Source: Caprimulgus europaeus (Eukaryota > Chordata > Aves > Caprimulgiformes > Caprimulgidae). Taken from it: DNA of 64,000 bases. Positions 51,131 through 63,847 of the stretch are shown piece by piece. Numbering within the stretch: the first letter of the stretch is position 1; every line of letters begins with the position of its first letter. The notes beneath the pieces were generated by a model that ran no database searches, was not told where the DNA came from, and worked only from the letters and a program-made list of their open reading frames with translations. The stretch covers positions 42,893,702 to 42,957,701 of the forward strand of contig OU015523.1 of the NCBI GenBank assembly GCA_907165065.1, read 5' to 3'. A program made the translations under genes and the position numbers.

Positions 51131-53489
51131 AAGTGATGCACTGCCCGTGAAGTCACTGCAGTAGCTATTGATTAACTGTTCTATTTATTAAATTTAGAAT
51201 ATTTTATGAACCTACAATAAGCATGAACAGCCTTAGCATAAATGTCCCTAAAAATTTTAATTTGTCAGTACAGAGACAGACTGTTTTTTCCTGCTTCAGC
51301 AATACCTTCAACTAAGAATTGTCTCTGTGGTCTTCAGTGGGACTCTATGGACCAAGGTCAATAACAAGAAACATGGTAAGAGCTGGCCCATAATGAGGTA
51401 ACTCTGTCAGATGTCACAGAGGTAGCTTTCATGAATTATATAAAGTACTGATTTTAATAGTGTTTTATAATAATTCCAGCTGTTGTAAACCTCCAGGTGG
51501 CCTTTAACAACTTGCTATAATACAACAGAATGCATTCTTTCCTTCAGCATTCAGTGTAGCTTCCATTAGCCTCTTTATACAAACACAAAAAGGAAGCAAA
51601 ACAGCACAAATCTTAACAGAGATGCTTTTCTAGTTTAATGACAACATACAAAGGAATCTGAAAAAAACCCCAAACAACAAACAAATTTACAGAGCTTCTA
51701 GCTCCGCATGCATGCACGTGTGTGTGTGTGCTCACGAGGGACAAGGAGGCAGAGGAAGAAAGAAGTGCAAGGAACTGGGAGTGCTGAGACATGGACTCAA
51801 AATTGCAGAATCAAAACTTGTCATCCACTTAGGTCTGTTAGAAATACAAATCTGCATTCTGATCCAGTCATATACCTAGTGAATTGAATGTCGCAGATAT
51901 GATTAGATGAAAACATCCCAACGTCCACTTTTATTTAACTTCTGCTGTGGTTACAGGATGTTCTGACACTGCCTCACTTCAAACTGTTGACTCTCCACCG
52001 TATCAGAACATCCATTCTCACCTTGACCCCAGAAGCAACTGATATTGTTTACTGACATACTGCACTGGCAGCTCCATCTTTTGTGGGCTGAAATCTGCCC
52101 TCTCTACTCACTGTTTGAGGAGCTGCAAGATCCCCTTGATCTCTCAGCCAGGTATGAACAGCTGCACAAGTACCCTGTTTTTTTTAAGGCATCACAAGTG
52201 AAAGGGGTAGAAAACTTTTGGATAGGTCTTTTAACGTCTCTTAACACTGAAAGAAAAGTAGGAAAGCATTTCTTGCATCAAAAATTAGCAATGCCACTCT
52301 GCAAGCTAATTAAGTGCTTTTAAATGTTGTACTGAGCTGTGTTGCTCTGAATTGTGCAAATGGGGATAAAATCAAACCCATTTTCACCTTTTACATCCTC
52401 AGAATTTATTTGTATAGTATTGCCAGGCTATAAATGCTTTCATGTAATGTGCTTTATGTACATGTATGAAAAATTAAAGAAGGCTAAATAACTTCATCAA
52501 AACCACATAGAGTCCATTACTCCCTCCACAGTAACTGCTCCAGAGCAAAAGTCTGAATGAATAATAGAGAATTATAATGTGCCCTGAAGGTCAAAAGACT
52601 CTGGCTTGGACAGAACAATGAAGGAATCAAATTCCAATGGAGACTGGCCTCCCTTGAGCCCTTCCAGCCTCAGGTTTCCCTGGCCATACAGTGCAAGGGA
52701 TTATTCACAAAAGTACCTCAGCTGACCTCAATTTTGTGTGTGGTTTACTGAGAAAGAAGCCACAACTCCAGCCACATGGGACTACATTTGCTAAATCACA
52801 GCTCCAATGTCACTCAGAACCAGGTGGGCAGCAAAATTCTGCAAAGCTATCTCTATTATTCTCCCCATTATTGTGTCCAGGTTTTTTGTTTGTTTATTTG
52901 TTTTTTTTTTTTAAAAAAAAAGAAAGAAAGCAAGTAAGCAGCTGAACTTTCTGTAAAAGGGTACATTTGAATGTCAGAGGTGACTCATGAGAAGTGTGGA
53001 ATTAGGATGCCGTAAATGACTGTGCTGAACAGCTACTGCTGAAGATGAGATATGGGTCTAGCTGACAGTGCCAAGTGGGACTCATGACAAGTGGAAGGTC
53101 TGCAGACCCAAAACTAGGCCTAGATCAGGCAACTTCTTAGCCAAAGATGTTCATTACACCATTTCCTCTTGACATGCTACTTCTATCATGATTGAAATAC
53201 AACTCAGCATGTTCAGTCCTGTCATATACCTGCAGTCCTGCCAAGGCCTAAATGGTACAATAAATAAAAATGTCAAAAATAGGTTTACCAGAAATTATAA
53301 ATCTAGGAAATATGAAATTATATGGGAATTATTTAAATTAACAAATAGTCAGCTTTCAAAGATCCCTATCTTTACTACTGAACTGAAGAAAAAAAAACAG
53401 ATAACAAATGTATCTTTGGATATCTTTGGGAACAAATGGATAGACTTGGGAACATTTTTAGAAGAATGGGTCTCATTTGAGATCTAACC

Positions 53490-53570
53490 TGAACTAGGGA
53501 AAGATGTAACAGAGACATTATCTCTTCTGTGCATGAGTAAAATAGGATAATAGTCCCAAGAACTTTACAA
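53490..53570 (+). repeat. Possible MIR-like SINE remnant
   Basis: TTATCTCTTCTGTGCATGAG followed by TAAAATAGGATAATAGTCC resembles the 3' part of mammalian-wide interspersed repeats (the CTCATCTGTAAAATGGGATAAT type). MIR-like sequences are rare but present in birds. The match is short and from memory, so confidence is low. Confidence 0.25.
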
Positions 53571-55329
53571 TAGTTTGGACCAAGCTTCTTTTCTGTCTTT
53601 AGGAGAGGTTTTAGATTACTGTGGCAACAAGTAATGGCTGAGTGACCTTATCCATCCCAACTGGGACAAGAGAATCTCATTTCTCATTCAACAATGTTAA
53701 AATGCTGCTTGAAAAAAGTTTGTCTTTCATATGTATCTATTCACATAATCTACAAGGCTTGTGTTTAAAGCTATCCAAACTAACAGAAGCCAGAAAAAGC
53801 TGTTTAAATTGTTTTGTGAGTACTCCAAAATTGAAGATGGAGAGATTAATTTAGTTAAAGGAAAAAAAGGCAAATGATACAGTCCGAGCACTATGCTGAA
53901 CATAAATATAAGAAGTATGACATCAATGTGCAAAAATCAGTGTATGGTAGGCAAAGTCTAATTAGTCAACAAAGTAAGGAGACAATAGGCCTTTTTCAAA
54001 TCCTGTTCCTGTGACTTGTTAAAAAAGGGCTAACTAAGCCTTAATGTTTAGCTCTATCTGATCCTACAAAAGTATGCACATCATTTAAACAGCAGCATCA
54101 TGACCCTTCATGAATATTTGATATTCCATCCTTGGTCAGCTGTATCATATTTGTGTAAATTAACACAGACGAGATTACATTCTGAAGTTATTGGCAGTGT
54201 TAGGAGGTTAAGCTGCTTAATTTTGTCTTGTTCAGAAACCAGAGCAATGTGCCTTATTTCTTGTCTAAGGAAATTAATAAAGAGGACTGTCATCAACACA
54301 TTCTGGATTCCCAAGAAAAATAGCCACCCTCAAGCTAATGTCATCTGCAAATGTATCTTCCTCCCTTAGCAATCAACCAAAAAGTGTCAGTGTTGAAAAA
54401 AATTGTAGTGTGATGCAGTGTGGCTGCAGAAACAAGAGGACACCATGCTGTGAATCTTCCTTTAACTTGCATAAAACTTCCTGTCCCATTGAAGACTTTT
54501 CTGCCCATAATACCAGGCTCCCCTGGGGCAGCTGATGCTTGGTGATTGCACTGCATGAAAGGACCGATGGAATACAATGCAAAGTACTAAGCATAGCTTA
54601 GTAAATCTTGCCAAACTCTTAAAAAAAAAGCTGGCTCAAGGCAAAAGTCTGGCTGGCAGCTGAACATATGAGTCAGAAGTCTCACTAGGCATCTTGGACT
54701 TTGTCATGGAGTATATTACAGATTCTCTGAGTGAAACTCACTCTCCTCTAGCAACATCTTTGGGATTTTTGTACATAGTACAACTTCCTTCATGTTATTT
54801 TAAAATCTGGTGGGGTTATACTGTCTGGCTGTAGATTGAGATTCCCTAAGTATATATGAAACCTAAAACATTTAGTCCTCCTGTATATTTACTGTTGTAT
54901 GTACAGATTTTGGAAACATGATTATGTCTAGATTTTAAAATTGTATTTTCAGTTAATGTTGGCACAAAACTAATGAGATGGAATGGAATTTGCAAATTGC
55001 GTACAGCAAAACAGATCTTTGATGGCTGTTTAGAGTACCTTGAAAGTGTCTTTCTGGCTAGCATATAGCCTACCTGCACTGCCACTAAAATAAACAAAGC
55101 TGAGAGAAGTCAACTGTTACTTTACACCTCCTGGGGAAAAAAAAAAAAAGTGAACTAAGGAGTCTATAAAAAGACCAGCACGTTGATCAAGGAGGGGATT
55201 TAAAATCACCTAGGAATTGATTAAGTGAACTGCAATATTGAATTTATGGAGAAAGAATGCTCTTAAGACAAGCACAAGTACTTTCTGAACCGCCATCTTC
55301 AGCTGCCAACAGTCAGGACTCATACATTA

Positions 55330-55560
55330 GAAATGGAGTCAGTGAAATAATGCAGAAAATGAGTGAATGTTACGAGTAAGTGAGAGCTAAGTTCACTTAA
55401 CGAATAAGTGAAAATGAGTAACTTGTAAATGAGACAAATTATTGAGTTACTGAGGCAGGTTATCGAGTTAGTGATCTGGAGTTGAGGCTGTTATATAACA
55501 ATGCCCTTAATTCTCCCTGCTGATACGCATTGAGTAAGTCAGAAGGTAAGTTTGTTAGAA
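55330..55560. repeat. Degenerate GAGTNA-rich patch with hairpin
   Basis: GAGTCA, GAGTGA, GAGTAA and GAGTTA words recur irregularly about seven times between 55335 and 55540, as in GAGTAAGTGAG, GAGTAACTTG, GAGTTACTGA and GAGTTAGTGA. Inside lies a perfect 8-bp hairpin, TTCACTTA (55392-55399), loop ACGAA, TAAGTGAA (55405-55412). It looks like a decayed minisatellite. I see no coding potential. Confidence 0.45.
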
Positions 55561-56105
55561 AATGCTTTCAGCTGTGCAAAAACCAGAATATGCTAGTGTT
55601 GAATCATGCCTCATTTTAACATACAAAAGTGCTTGGCTGCTGCATATGATATCTTCAAAGGAGATTTCAAACACACATTTTACTTCTCTAACCATTCTCT
55701 ACTATTACTCTTTACCATTCTATAATAAAGAAATAAAATACTTGATACACTTTTATTTGGTCAAATGAATTTGAGGACTGCAGGCATTTCAAAAGAGCTA
55801 GAGAAAACAGTGGGATCTTCTCTTAATCCAGAGTATTAGCATTTGGCAAAGATGAGTCTGCTTTTCTTGGCAACAAATGCAGAATTATTTTTGAGGAAAC
55901 TGGAGAACAGTTAGGAGAACACTATAGGAACCTCTTTGGTTAATCTTCATGGTAATGTAAAAGGGAAGTTAAACTGACTTTAACAAAATTCCTGGAAAGA
56001 TTTTTTTTTTTAAGACCTAGATGCTTAAGTGCATGGGGAAGATATGTCCAGACACATATGCAAGCTATCACTTAAAGAAGACAGAAGCCCTAGAAACCAC
56101 CAAAA

Positions 56106-57240
56106 CATAGAATCATATAATTTTTGGTTGGAAAAGACCTTTAAGATCATTGAGTCCAACCATTAACCTAATACTGCCAAGTCTACCGCTAAACCATGTC
56201 CTAGAGCACCACATCTACACGTCCAATTACATCCAGGGATGGTGACTTCACCACTTCCCTGGGCAGCCTGTTCCAATGCTTGACAACCCTTTTAGTGAAG
56301 AAATTTTTCCTAATAACTAATCTAAACCTCCCCTGCCACAACTTGATGACATTTCCTCTTGTCTAATTAATTGTTACTTGGGAGAAGAGCCCAACTCCCA
56401 CCTTGCTACAACCTCCTTTCAGGTAGTTGTAGAGAATGATAAGGTCTCCCCTCAGGCTCCTTTTCTCTAAGCTAAACAGCTCCAATTTCCTCAGCCGCTT
56501 CTCATAAGACTTGTTCTCCAGGCCCTTCACCAGCTTCGTTGCCCTTCTTTGGACACAGTCCAGCAACTCAATGTCTTTGTAGTGAGGGGATCAAAGCTGA
56601 ACACAGTACTTGAGGTATGGCCTCATCAGTGCTGAATACAGGGACAATCACTTCCGTACTCCTGCTGGACACACCATTTCTGAGACAGGCCAGGATGCTG
56701 TTTGCCTTCTTGGGCATATGGGCACACTGCTGACTTGTATTCCACCAGCTGTAGACCAACACTCCCTGGTCCTTTGCTGCCACTCTTCCCCTAGCCTGTA
56801 GCGTTTTATGGGGTTGTTGTGACCAAAGTGCAGGACCTGGCACTTGACCTTGTTGAACCTCATACAACTGGCCTCAGCCCATCGATCCAGCCTGTCCAGA
56901 TCCTTCTGCAGAACCTTCCTACCCTCAAGCAGATCAACACTCATCCTGATGTAACCTGCAAACTTACTGAGGATGTACTTGATCCCCTTGTCCAGACCAT
57001 TAATAAAAATATTAAACAGGGCTGGCCTCAATACTGAGCCCTGGGGAACACCACTTGTGACCAGCTGCCAACTGGATTTAACTCCATTCACCACAACTTT
57101 TTGGGCCCAGATATCCAGCCAGTTTTTTAGACAGTGAAAAGGACACCCATCCAAGCCATGGGCAGCCAGTTTCTGCAGGCGAATGCTGTGGGAAACAGTG
57201 TAAAAGGCTTTACTAAAGTCCATATAAAAAACATTTTTAG
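56106..57240 (-). mobile_element. CR1 LINE fragment with broken reverse transcriptase
   Basis: This is the largest CR1 copy, about 1.1 kb in antisense. The 3' terminus is at 56106 (reversed AGAATCATATAATT). Going up the minus strand it covers the 3' UTR, the ORF2 C-terminus ([20 protein letters not shown], about 56550-56490), and the reverse-transcriptase palm and thumb to about 57240. Palm motifs are visible: [21 protein letters not shown], and KFAGYIRMS where the active-site FADD should be. In this copy the catalytic Asp pair reads Gly-Tyr, and the Asp after SKAF is Tyr. At least two frame changes (near 56650 and 56567) split the frame into three parts. It is therefore dead. The endonuclease domain is missing because of 5' truncation. 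Confidence 0.95.
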
Positions 57241-60200
57241 TACCAGAATATACTGAAGTAATTTCTATGGTAATATGCAGAGTCACACTGTAGGGTTCAT
57301 TTCCCTTGATCATGATCATCATATATAAAATTGGAGCACTCCTCAGCTCCTGGGCCTGTCCAGGTTTGACTTCTGCAGAAATGAAGGTGCAAAGAAGCAG
57401 AGTTGGGGTGCAGAAAGAAGGTCAGCATGTTCCTGCCCTCTCAGTTGCCTTTACAGAGCTGCAATATGCACTGTGACCTGGGGATTCAGAAGCAGGGTCT
57501 CCCAAGTTAAGTCAGAAACTAGAAGTCAGTTATCAGATAGAAAAGGATGGTCATAAATCCATCTCTGGAAATCCTCCCTTCCACATACTTCGTCTGTAAA
57601 GAAGAGAGATCCTCTTTGGGCTGAAAGAGAGACAAAAAGGCTGCTGGCCTGCCTGTGGTGCTTCAACTCCAGTTAGTAACAGGAGTAAGAGTCTTAAAAG
57701 GTCCACATGAATTGGAGAGAGGTTAGGAGGTATTTTTCTGCATTGATAAGAAAATTCCTAGGATACATCATCCCTGTGTGCATCTGAAGGTCTGTGTTAT
57801 TTGGAGGGGTGCTGTTTATCAGGAGATGAGAATACTGGGTTTGACAGTTTACAACAACCATGCATGGGGACGTCAACAAACTTGGGGTTGCATATGGCAA
57901 CTTGTGTCAAATATCATTGACTGCAACAGCAGTGTAGTAGTATAGAAGTCTTACTACCTGTGCCTTGTGTCCCCAGCAGTGAAATAATATTTTGTGTGAA
58001 GTTTAGTTTAGAATATAAACTACATGGGACAAGGTCTGCCTCATTTTGAAGCTCTTACCTGGTCTACAAAGGGGAGCATACGAATACATCATAGACTTTC
58101 TCCAACAGGTCATTAGTTTTTCTTGTTTGTGGCATGACTCTGACTCAGAGCATTGCACTAAAATGTCATGGCTTTAATGCCTAGGACTTCAGAAGAAGAA
58201 ATTTTTTTTGATAGATTGCTGCAGGTTTTGCTTCTATAAATCCACTGATCTACAGTCAGCTCCAATGTTGAACATTTTTGACTCATGTTGCATGCTGAGC
58301 AGTACAGAGCAACAGAGACCCAAGAAAAATCAGTCATCATCAGGAAGAAGGTGTGCAAAGAAAGGTGAAATTTTGGGTTTTGTTATTGTTGTTTTATCAG
58401 TTTTTGCTGGGGGGGAACATGGCCATAGAGGAGAATAAAAAAGTAGTTTCAACTAGTTGATATTCAAAGAAGTAAGATCACCTGTGATTAATTTATTGAC
58501 TGTGTTGGAAGAATTTGTCTATGTGCTATTTAATTTTTAAGCTAAATTTGAATCAACCTGTAGGGGACATAATTAAATTTAGATCATCAAGGCAGCATTG
58601 GCATCAGCATTGGCTTTGGCATTGGCACAAAACAAGCATTTTGTTTTAGTAAAGCAGCATCTTGCTTTGCTTCATCTTCTGCAATAATCTACTGCTCAGT
58701 GCTGCTGTCTTTGAAGCCAATGGGAAAACCACCCACTGGCCTGTGTGGAAACAAAACTGCATCTTCTATTTCTAGCATGTTAACCACATTAAGGTGTTCC
58801 TGAGACTACATATGAATCAAATAATTCTGGAGGTTTTATTGGTTTGTATGAAAAAGAAAACTGTTTTTTCTCCCTAGCCTTCTACTTTAAACTCAGTCAC
58901 TTACATACTGAAACTGAAGACAAATGAATATGCCTGAAACAGTCCAAAGAATTACTTCTGTATATGCTTCTTGATTTTAAATTTGCTGTTGAATTTTGTA
59001 AATTTTTTTCTTTTAATTTATTTATGTAAAAATATTAGGTTACCAAGGTGGTGGTTGTTGTTGTTATTATTATTGTTATTATTATTATTTTTATTATTAT
59101 TATGAAGAAGAAAATTTCAGTGCCAAATGAAAAAAAAAAAAAAACAAAACCAAAAAAACCCCACACAACCACTTTAGAGAGATGACTTTGATTTTGCACC
59201 ATTCAGTTTCTCAGTTCAAAGAACAAGGACAGGCTCATGGTTAAAATCATGGGCTAAGACTCAAATTCCACCTTTAATGTTTTTACACACTTATGCATGT
59301 TTGATTACTCCATATAGTGACTCAATTTTTTCTGTAAAAGAGAAAAAAAGCTCCTTTTTTCATCCTACCAAACTCTTTTAGCCAAAGGCTGTTACTTGCC
59401 AGTTATTTATACAACACACAACACAGCAAGGCCCCTATTTAGGTTGGAATTTAGTAAACAACTGAACAATAACTTTGGAATTGGAAAGAAAACTATTTTT
59501 GGTGCTTTCATTGTTGTGTGTCTTGCATAATTGTCTTCTTCCTAGAAAGCATTGAACAGCTCATCCAGCATTTCCAGGAGAATCTTCACAGCACAGCAGC
59601 TGCTGACATCTGCTTAAATATGGTAATAATTTGCTCCTTATACAACAATTATGAGCCATAAAATATATTGTATGTGTCAGAGAAGAAGTGTAGCTTTTTC
59701 CAGGGTGCATAAAGGGAAGATTCATTTTTTATCTCATCCTGACAGTTGAGAAAAAAGAAGGTGAAACAGGGCTTGGTGATCAAACACTAAAGGACACTGC
59801 AAAGCTAAGATAATTTAATGACTTTTTTTTGCTGGATTCATTGCCATCATCAAAGATTTTCATATGCCATTATGGTTTAATAATTCATAATATCATTTGC
59901 AATAGCACCTGAGTAGCCCTGGCTAGTTTTACTTTTACTGTACATTTTTCTTTCTTTAAATGCCCAAAACTACCTGACAATCTTTGTGCCTCATGGGTTC
60001 ACATGTTCAATGTTCTTAAGTGCACTTTCCAAATCTGTCTGACCATTTCTATCCAGGAAACAGTAAAGCCACATGTAGGTGAAGTACCTGTTGTTCAGTC
60101 CAAGTTGTTAAACTTCAAATATGTTTTCATGTATTTAGTCCACCGACTCTGAAGCTACAGTACCAGAAAATGACTTTTAACACTCAAGCTGTCTTGCAGA

Positions 60201-62543
60201 CTACCAGTCTACTGGTATGTAGTCCACTATGGTTATTATGGTGACAGTGTGTCACTGATCTGCAGATCTATAACCAATGCCTTGAAGCAAGCATTTAATT
60301 GTACATTCACTCAGCTCTCCTTACCTTTCCTTGCCTTGCCTTGCCTTTTATTCTTCTCTTTTTCCTTCTCTCTAGAAAGTAGATGTGGCTCTGAACTCTG
60401 CAACTGTGTGATCCAGTATTTCTCCACATATAAGAATACATGATCCAACCAGTGCCACTGATAGGCAACCACAAATATCACTCTGATTCAGTTTTAATGA
60501 AAAGAGGGACAAAAGTTGCAATGACGTAGTTCCAGAAACTACTGGAACCCATGGGACTTTTCCCACTAACAGCAGCCTGTGGATCAAAGTCTGTATGTTT
60601 TAGTCTGTGGAACTATGGGACACAAAATCTACAATTCAAGCTATCCTGTATGAGTTTCTTTTAGTTGTGCTATTTCGTATTGATGATTTGATGGTCAAAA
60701 GAAGTCTTGGAAAGGAACCTGCTTTTTATTGCCTTTAAAACATAAAATGTAATTTGAAAATTAATAGTTGTAAGTTTACATTGAAATGGTAGAGGATTTT
60801 TTAACTAAGATTTCAGTTTAAGCTCTCTAGTCTCCTACTTAAGCTCTCCACTCTCCTTACAGTGTTGATCAGTATATGTTCAATATTTTTTTTCCTTAGG
60901 CTTTTAATCAGAGAAGCCCAGAGCTAAGCACCTAAATAATTCCCCATTTGTCTCATTGGAGTTTCAAGATGTTGCCAAGTGCTCCAGAAGTTGTTCTATG
61001 GCTCTTCATCACATCAATGTATAACTTATTAAAGAGTGTCCACATTGCTGAGTGGGATCTAATTATATTCAATATGGTTGTTTGTTTTGGTTTTTTTTCC
61101 CCTAAATATGAGCACACTATAACATTGATTTTCATTATAGGATTTATTTCTTTAGTTAATTAAACTCAACTCTTCTGGACAAAACATTCCTAGATGTAGA
61201 GCCCCATAGACAAAAATTTGTACTTTATAGTTGAATATATTTATTAATGGGCTATGTTTTCTGTTGTGCTTGCTACAATTGATGCTATTTGTATGTACAA
61301 ACAGCTCTTTTTCTGGCATGGCTCAGCTCAGAAGATTTTAGTTTGAAACTTCAGAGCACCAAGTCTGGGAATTTGTTTAAATAAAGATAAGGACAACATA
61401 AAGTGTGTCTGGCATACCAATCCTTTTAAAAACTGTTCTGCAGAGAAAAATACTTTTGAATATTCAAGATACAGTTTCAGAAAAGCAATTGCTTGAAGGT
61501 TATGCATTAAATCCTACTTTAAAAATGACAAACTCCCCATTGAATGCTCTACTTATTTAGGAAGCCTGAAGGGGATTTCAAGGCTAGGTAGGTACTCAGT
61601 TGCAGAACTGTTCCCATTCGGTTTGATTTGCAATGTGTACCCACCAGTTCATTCAGTACTATGCCTATTTACATATAACTTTTGTTTTAAAATGGACATC
61701 TGTCAGTATTTTCACAGAAGGGAAGAACTGCAGTTTTAATTATCTTCCCATAAATTATTTACATGAAGCCTTTTCTTGACTTCTCTGAAGTACAAACATT
61801 TTGAAGATGCAGAATGAATAGGCCATTTTACACCTCTGTTGCCATTAGAAGGGGAGGTTAAGAGCATTTCCCATGCACAAACACTCCATCTCATAAATCT
61901 GAGGATGAGTGAAGACTCTTGCTTTGTCCAGCCAAACCTTGCCAATCTTAACAACCGAGATGGGTATACTTGAAAAAAAATTTCTTAAAAGATTTTTTGA
62001 AGTTCTTGCTTGCTTCTAGTTTGACCACAAAAAAAATTTCTAACTAGTATGCCTACTTTGAAAAAAAAGTCACACCAGCAGCTTTGAAAATTAAGGCTAG
62101 AGGCTCTATCAAAGGAAGAAAAATTCTTCTCCACTTCAAACTACTTGAGAGAGATTGTTAGTCTCCTGTGGCACCAATGAGATGTTGATAGAAACCCAAA
62201 AGGCCTCATATATGCTCTATGGAAAGGGGAAAAAGAAGATTTTGTAACAGTATGAGGCGTTCAATTTCTCCACATGATACTTACCATGACAGGAGCGTTC
62301 TGGAGATGAGCAATTTGGGGTGCAATTGGACATCCGTAATGGGTTCACAAAACGTGCTTATCTTGGCATACACAAGGTAGTACTCAAAACAATGCATTTT
62401 AGGTTTTGCAGGATGATTCAGAAACCTTGCTAATGATAACTAACCAATTTCACATGTTCCTATTTTCAAGGAGCAAGCAATTCTGAAAACAAGCCTTTGA
62501 TTTTTCTCACTGTAGAGTCAGGTTATCTAGGCTATGGCAGGCT
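57241..62543. other. Gene-free single-copy sequence
   Basis: No supported gene. Frames are under 80 codons apart from shadows. Three GCATTGGC copies occur at 58594-58601, 58607-58614 and 58619-58626. CCTTG units recur at about 60328-60347. A/C low complexity follows a run of A at about 59130-59165. Otherwise it is AT-rich unique sequence with nothing I can annotate. Confidence 0.55.
59053..59103. repeat. (GTT/ATT)n microsatellite
   Basis: This is an interrupted trinucleotide tract mixing GTT and ATT units with a small TTTT interruption. It resembles a decayed relative of a pure TTA tract such as the one at 3292-3381. Confidence 0.9.
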
Positions 62544-62613
62544 TTATATACATACACATATATATATTATACATGCATATGGGTATATATGTACATATAT
62601 ATGCATGTGTCTG
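62544..62613. repeat. Imperfect (TA/CA)n microsatellite
   Basis: Alternating purine-pyrimidine sequence mixes TATA, TACA, CACA and TGCA steps, ending in ATGCATGTGTCTGTGTG. It lies about 70 bp upstream of the second LTR. Confidence 0.85.
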
Positions 62614-62683
62614 TGTGCTGTCCTCTGCCCAGGCCAATTTCAGAAGCAAAGTATTCCTCTGGGCTTTCTATGTACAGGAAGCC

Positions 62684-63847
62684 TGTGGTGCAGTGCATTG
62701 GGTTTGCATGGCAAGGGTTTGGTAGCGGGGGGGACATGGGGTGGCTTCTGTGAGAGAAGCTGCCAGAAGCTTCCCCCATGTCCGACCCGACACAGCCAAT
62801 GCCAGCCGGCTACAAGATGGACCCGCCGCTGGCCAAGGCCGAGCCCATCAGTAACACCTCTGTGATAACATAATTAAGAAAAAAAAAGGAAGAGAGGGAA
62901 GAAAAAAGCTGCACACTTTGCAGCTAGAGAGAGGAGTGAGAAGGTGTGAGATAAACAACTCCACAGACACCAAGATCAGTGAAGAAGGAGGGGGAGCAGG
63001 TGCTCCAGGAGCCAGAGCAGAGATTCCCCTGCAGCCTGTGGTGAAGACCATGGTGAGGCAGCTGTCTCCCTGTAGCCCATGGAGGTCCATGGAGGAGCAG
63101 ATGACCACCTGTAGCCCATGGAGGACCCCACGCTGGAGCAGGTGGATGCCCAAGGGAGGCTGTGACCCTGCGGGAAGCCCGCTCTGGAGCAGGTTCCTGT
63201 CAGGACCTGTAGCCCGTGGAGAGAGGAGCCCACGCTGGAGCAGGTTTGCTGGCAGGACTTGTGACCCCGTGGGGGACCCGCGCTGGAGCAGTCCCTTCCT
63301 GAAGGACTGCACCCCGTGGAAAGGACCCAGGCTGGAGCAGTTGGAGAAGAACTGTCAGTCATGGGAAGGACTCACGTTGGAGAAGTTGGTGGAGGACTGT
63401 CTCCCGTGAGAGGGACCCCACGCTGGTGTGGGGGAAGGAGTCCCCCATCTGAGGGGGAAGGAGTGGCAGAAACAATGTGTGATGAACTGACCGCAACCCC
63501 CATCCCCTGTCCTCCTGTTCTGCTGACAGGGAGGAGGTGGAAATTGGGAGAGAAGTTAAGCCCAGGAAGAAGGGAGGGGTGGGAGGAGGTGTTTTAAGAT
63601 TTGGTTTTACTTCTCATTATCCTCTTGTCTGATTGGTAATGAATTAAATTTGGGTTTGTTTTTTTTTTCCCCCCCCAAGTCAAGTCCATTTTGCTTGTGC
63701 CAGTAATTGGTGAGTGATCTCTCTCCATCCCTATCTCCACTCACAAGGCTTTCGTTATATTTTTCTCCCCCTGCCCAGTTGAGGAGGGGGAGTGATAGAG
63801 TGGGCTTTGGTGGGCATCTGGCATCTAGCCAGGGTCAACCCACCACA
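62684..63847 (+). mobile_element. Solo LTR of a second endogenous retrovirus family
   Basis: A GC-rich LTR of about 1.16 kb matches an abundant bird LTR family I recall, including GCCAATGCCAGCCGGCTACA and a GACCCGCCGCTGGCCAAGG word. The 5' TGTGGTG (62684-62690) and the 3' CACCACA (63841-63847) are perfect inverted ends. The true left end might instead be TGCATTGGG at 62694. A TATA-like TAATTAAG lies at 62871-62878. ATTAAA at 63643-63648, followed by a T/G-rich run, is a poly(A) signal in plus orientation. No primer-binding site or gag follows and no polypurine tract precedes, so I call it solo. Only GCC is shared by the two flanks, so there is no convincing target-site duplication. The open frames inside (163 codons plus, 154 minus) arise from the internal array and do not code viral protein. 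Confidence 0.85.
63121..63430 (+). repeat. Imperfect tandem array (~45-52 bp unit) inside the LTR
   Basis: The word CGCTGGAGCAG or a close variant recurs near 63131, 63182, 63233, 63281, 63330, 63375 and 63421, each time after a GTGGRG/GTGGGA-AGGACCC-like segment. Weaker copies extend left to about 63020. Spacing shrinks from about 52 to 45 bp along the array. The array lies between the TATA-like site and the ATTAAA, so it would fall in the transcribed part of the LTR (inference). It explains the repetitive Trp-Ser-Arg-rich translation. Confidence 0.85.

Larger units (their letters stand above)
51131..56105. other. Gene-free single-copy sequence
   Basis: No supported gene. Frames are at most 99 codons, and translations are unremarkable. 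Low-complexity items are a GT run at 51719-51730, T12A9 at 52901-52921 flanked by GTTT and GAAA units, and A-runs near 55137-55149. A weak MIR-like stretch (53490-53570) and the GAGTNA patch (55330-55560) are listed separately. Confidence 0.5.

Noticed and set aside
52901..52921. T12A9 palindromic tract
   Set aside because: A homopolymer junction of this kind is common low-complexity sequence and may include assembly error; no function is suggested.
62848..63312. 154-codon minus-strand frame with repeated Cys-Ser and Gly-Leu segments
   Set aside because: This is the antisense shadow of the same LTR array.
62918..63409. 163-codon plus-strand frame with repeated Trp-Ser-Arg segments
   Set aside because: It is the translation of the tandem array inside the LTR. 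The minus strand is open there too, and nothing resembles a viral or host protein.
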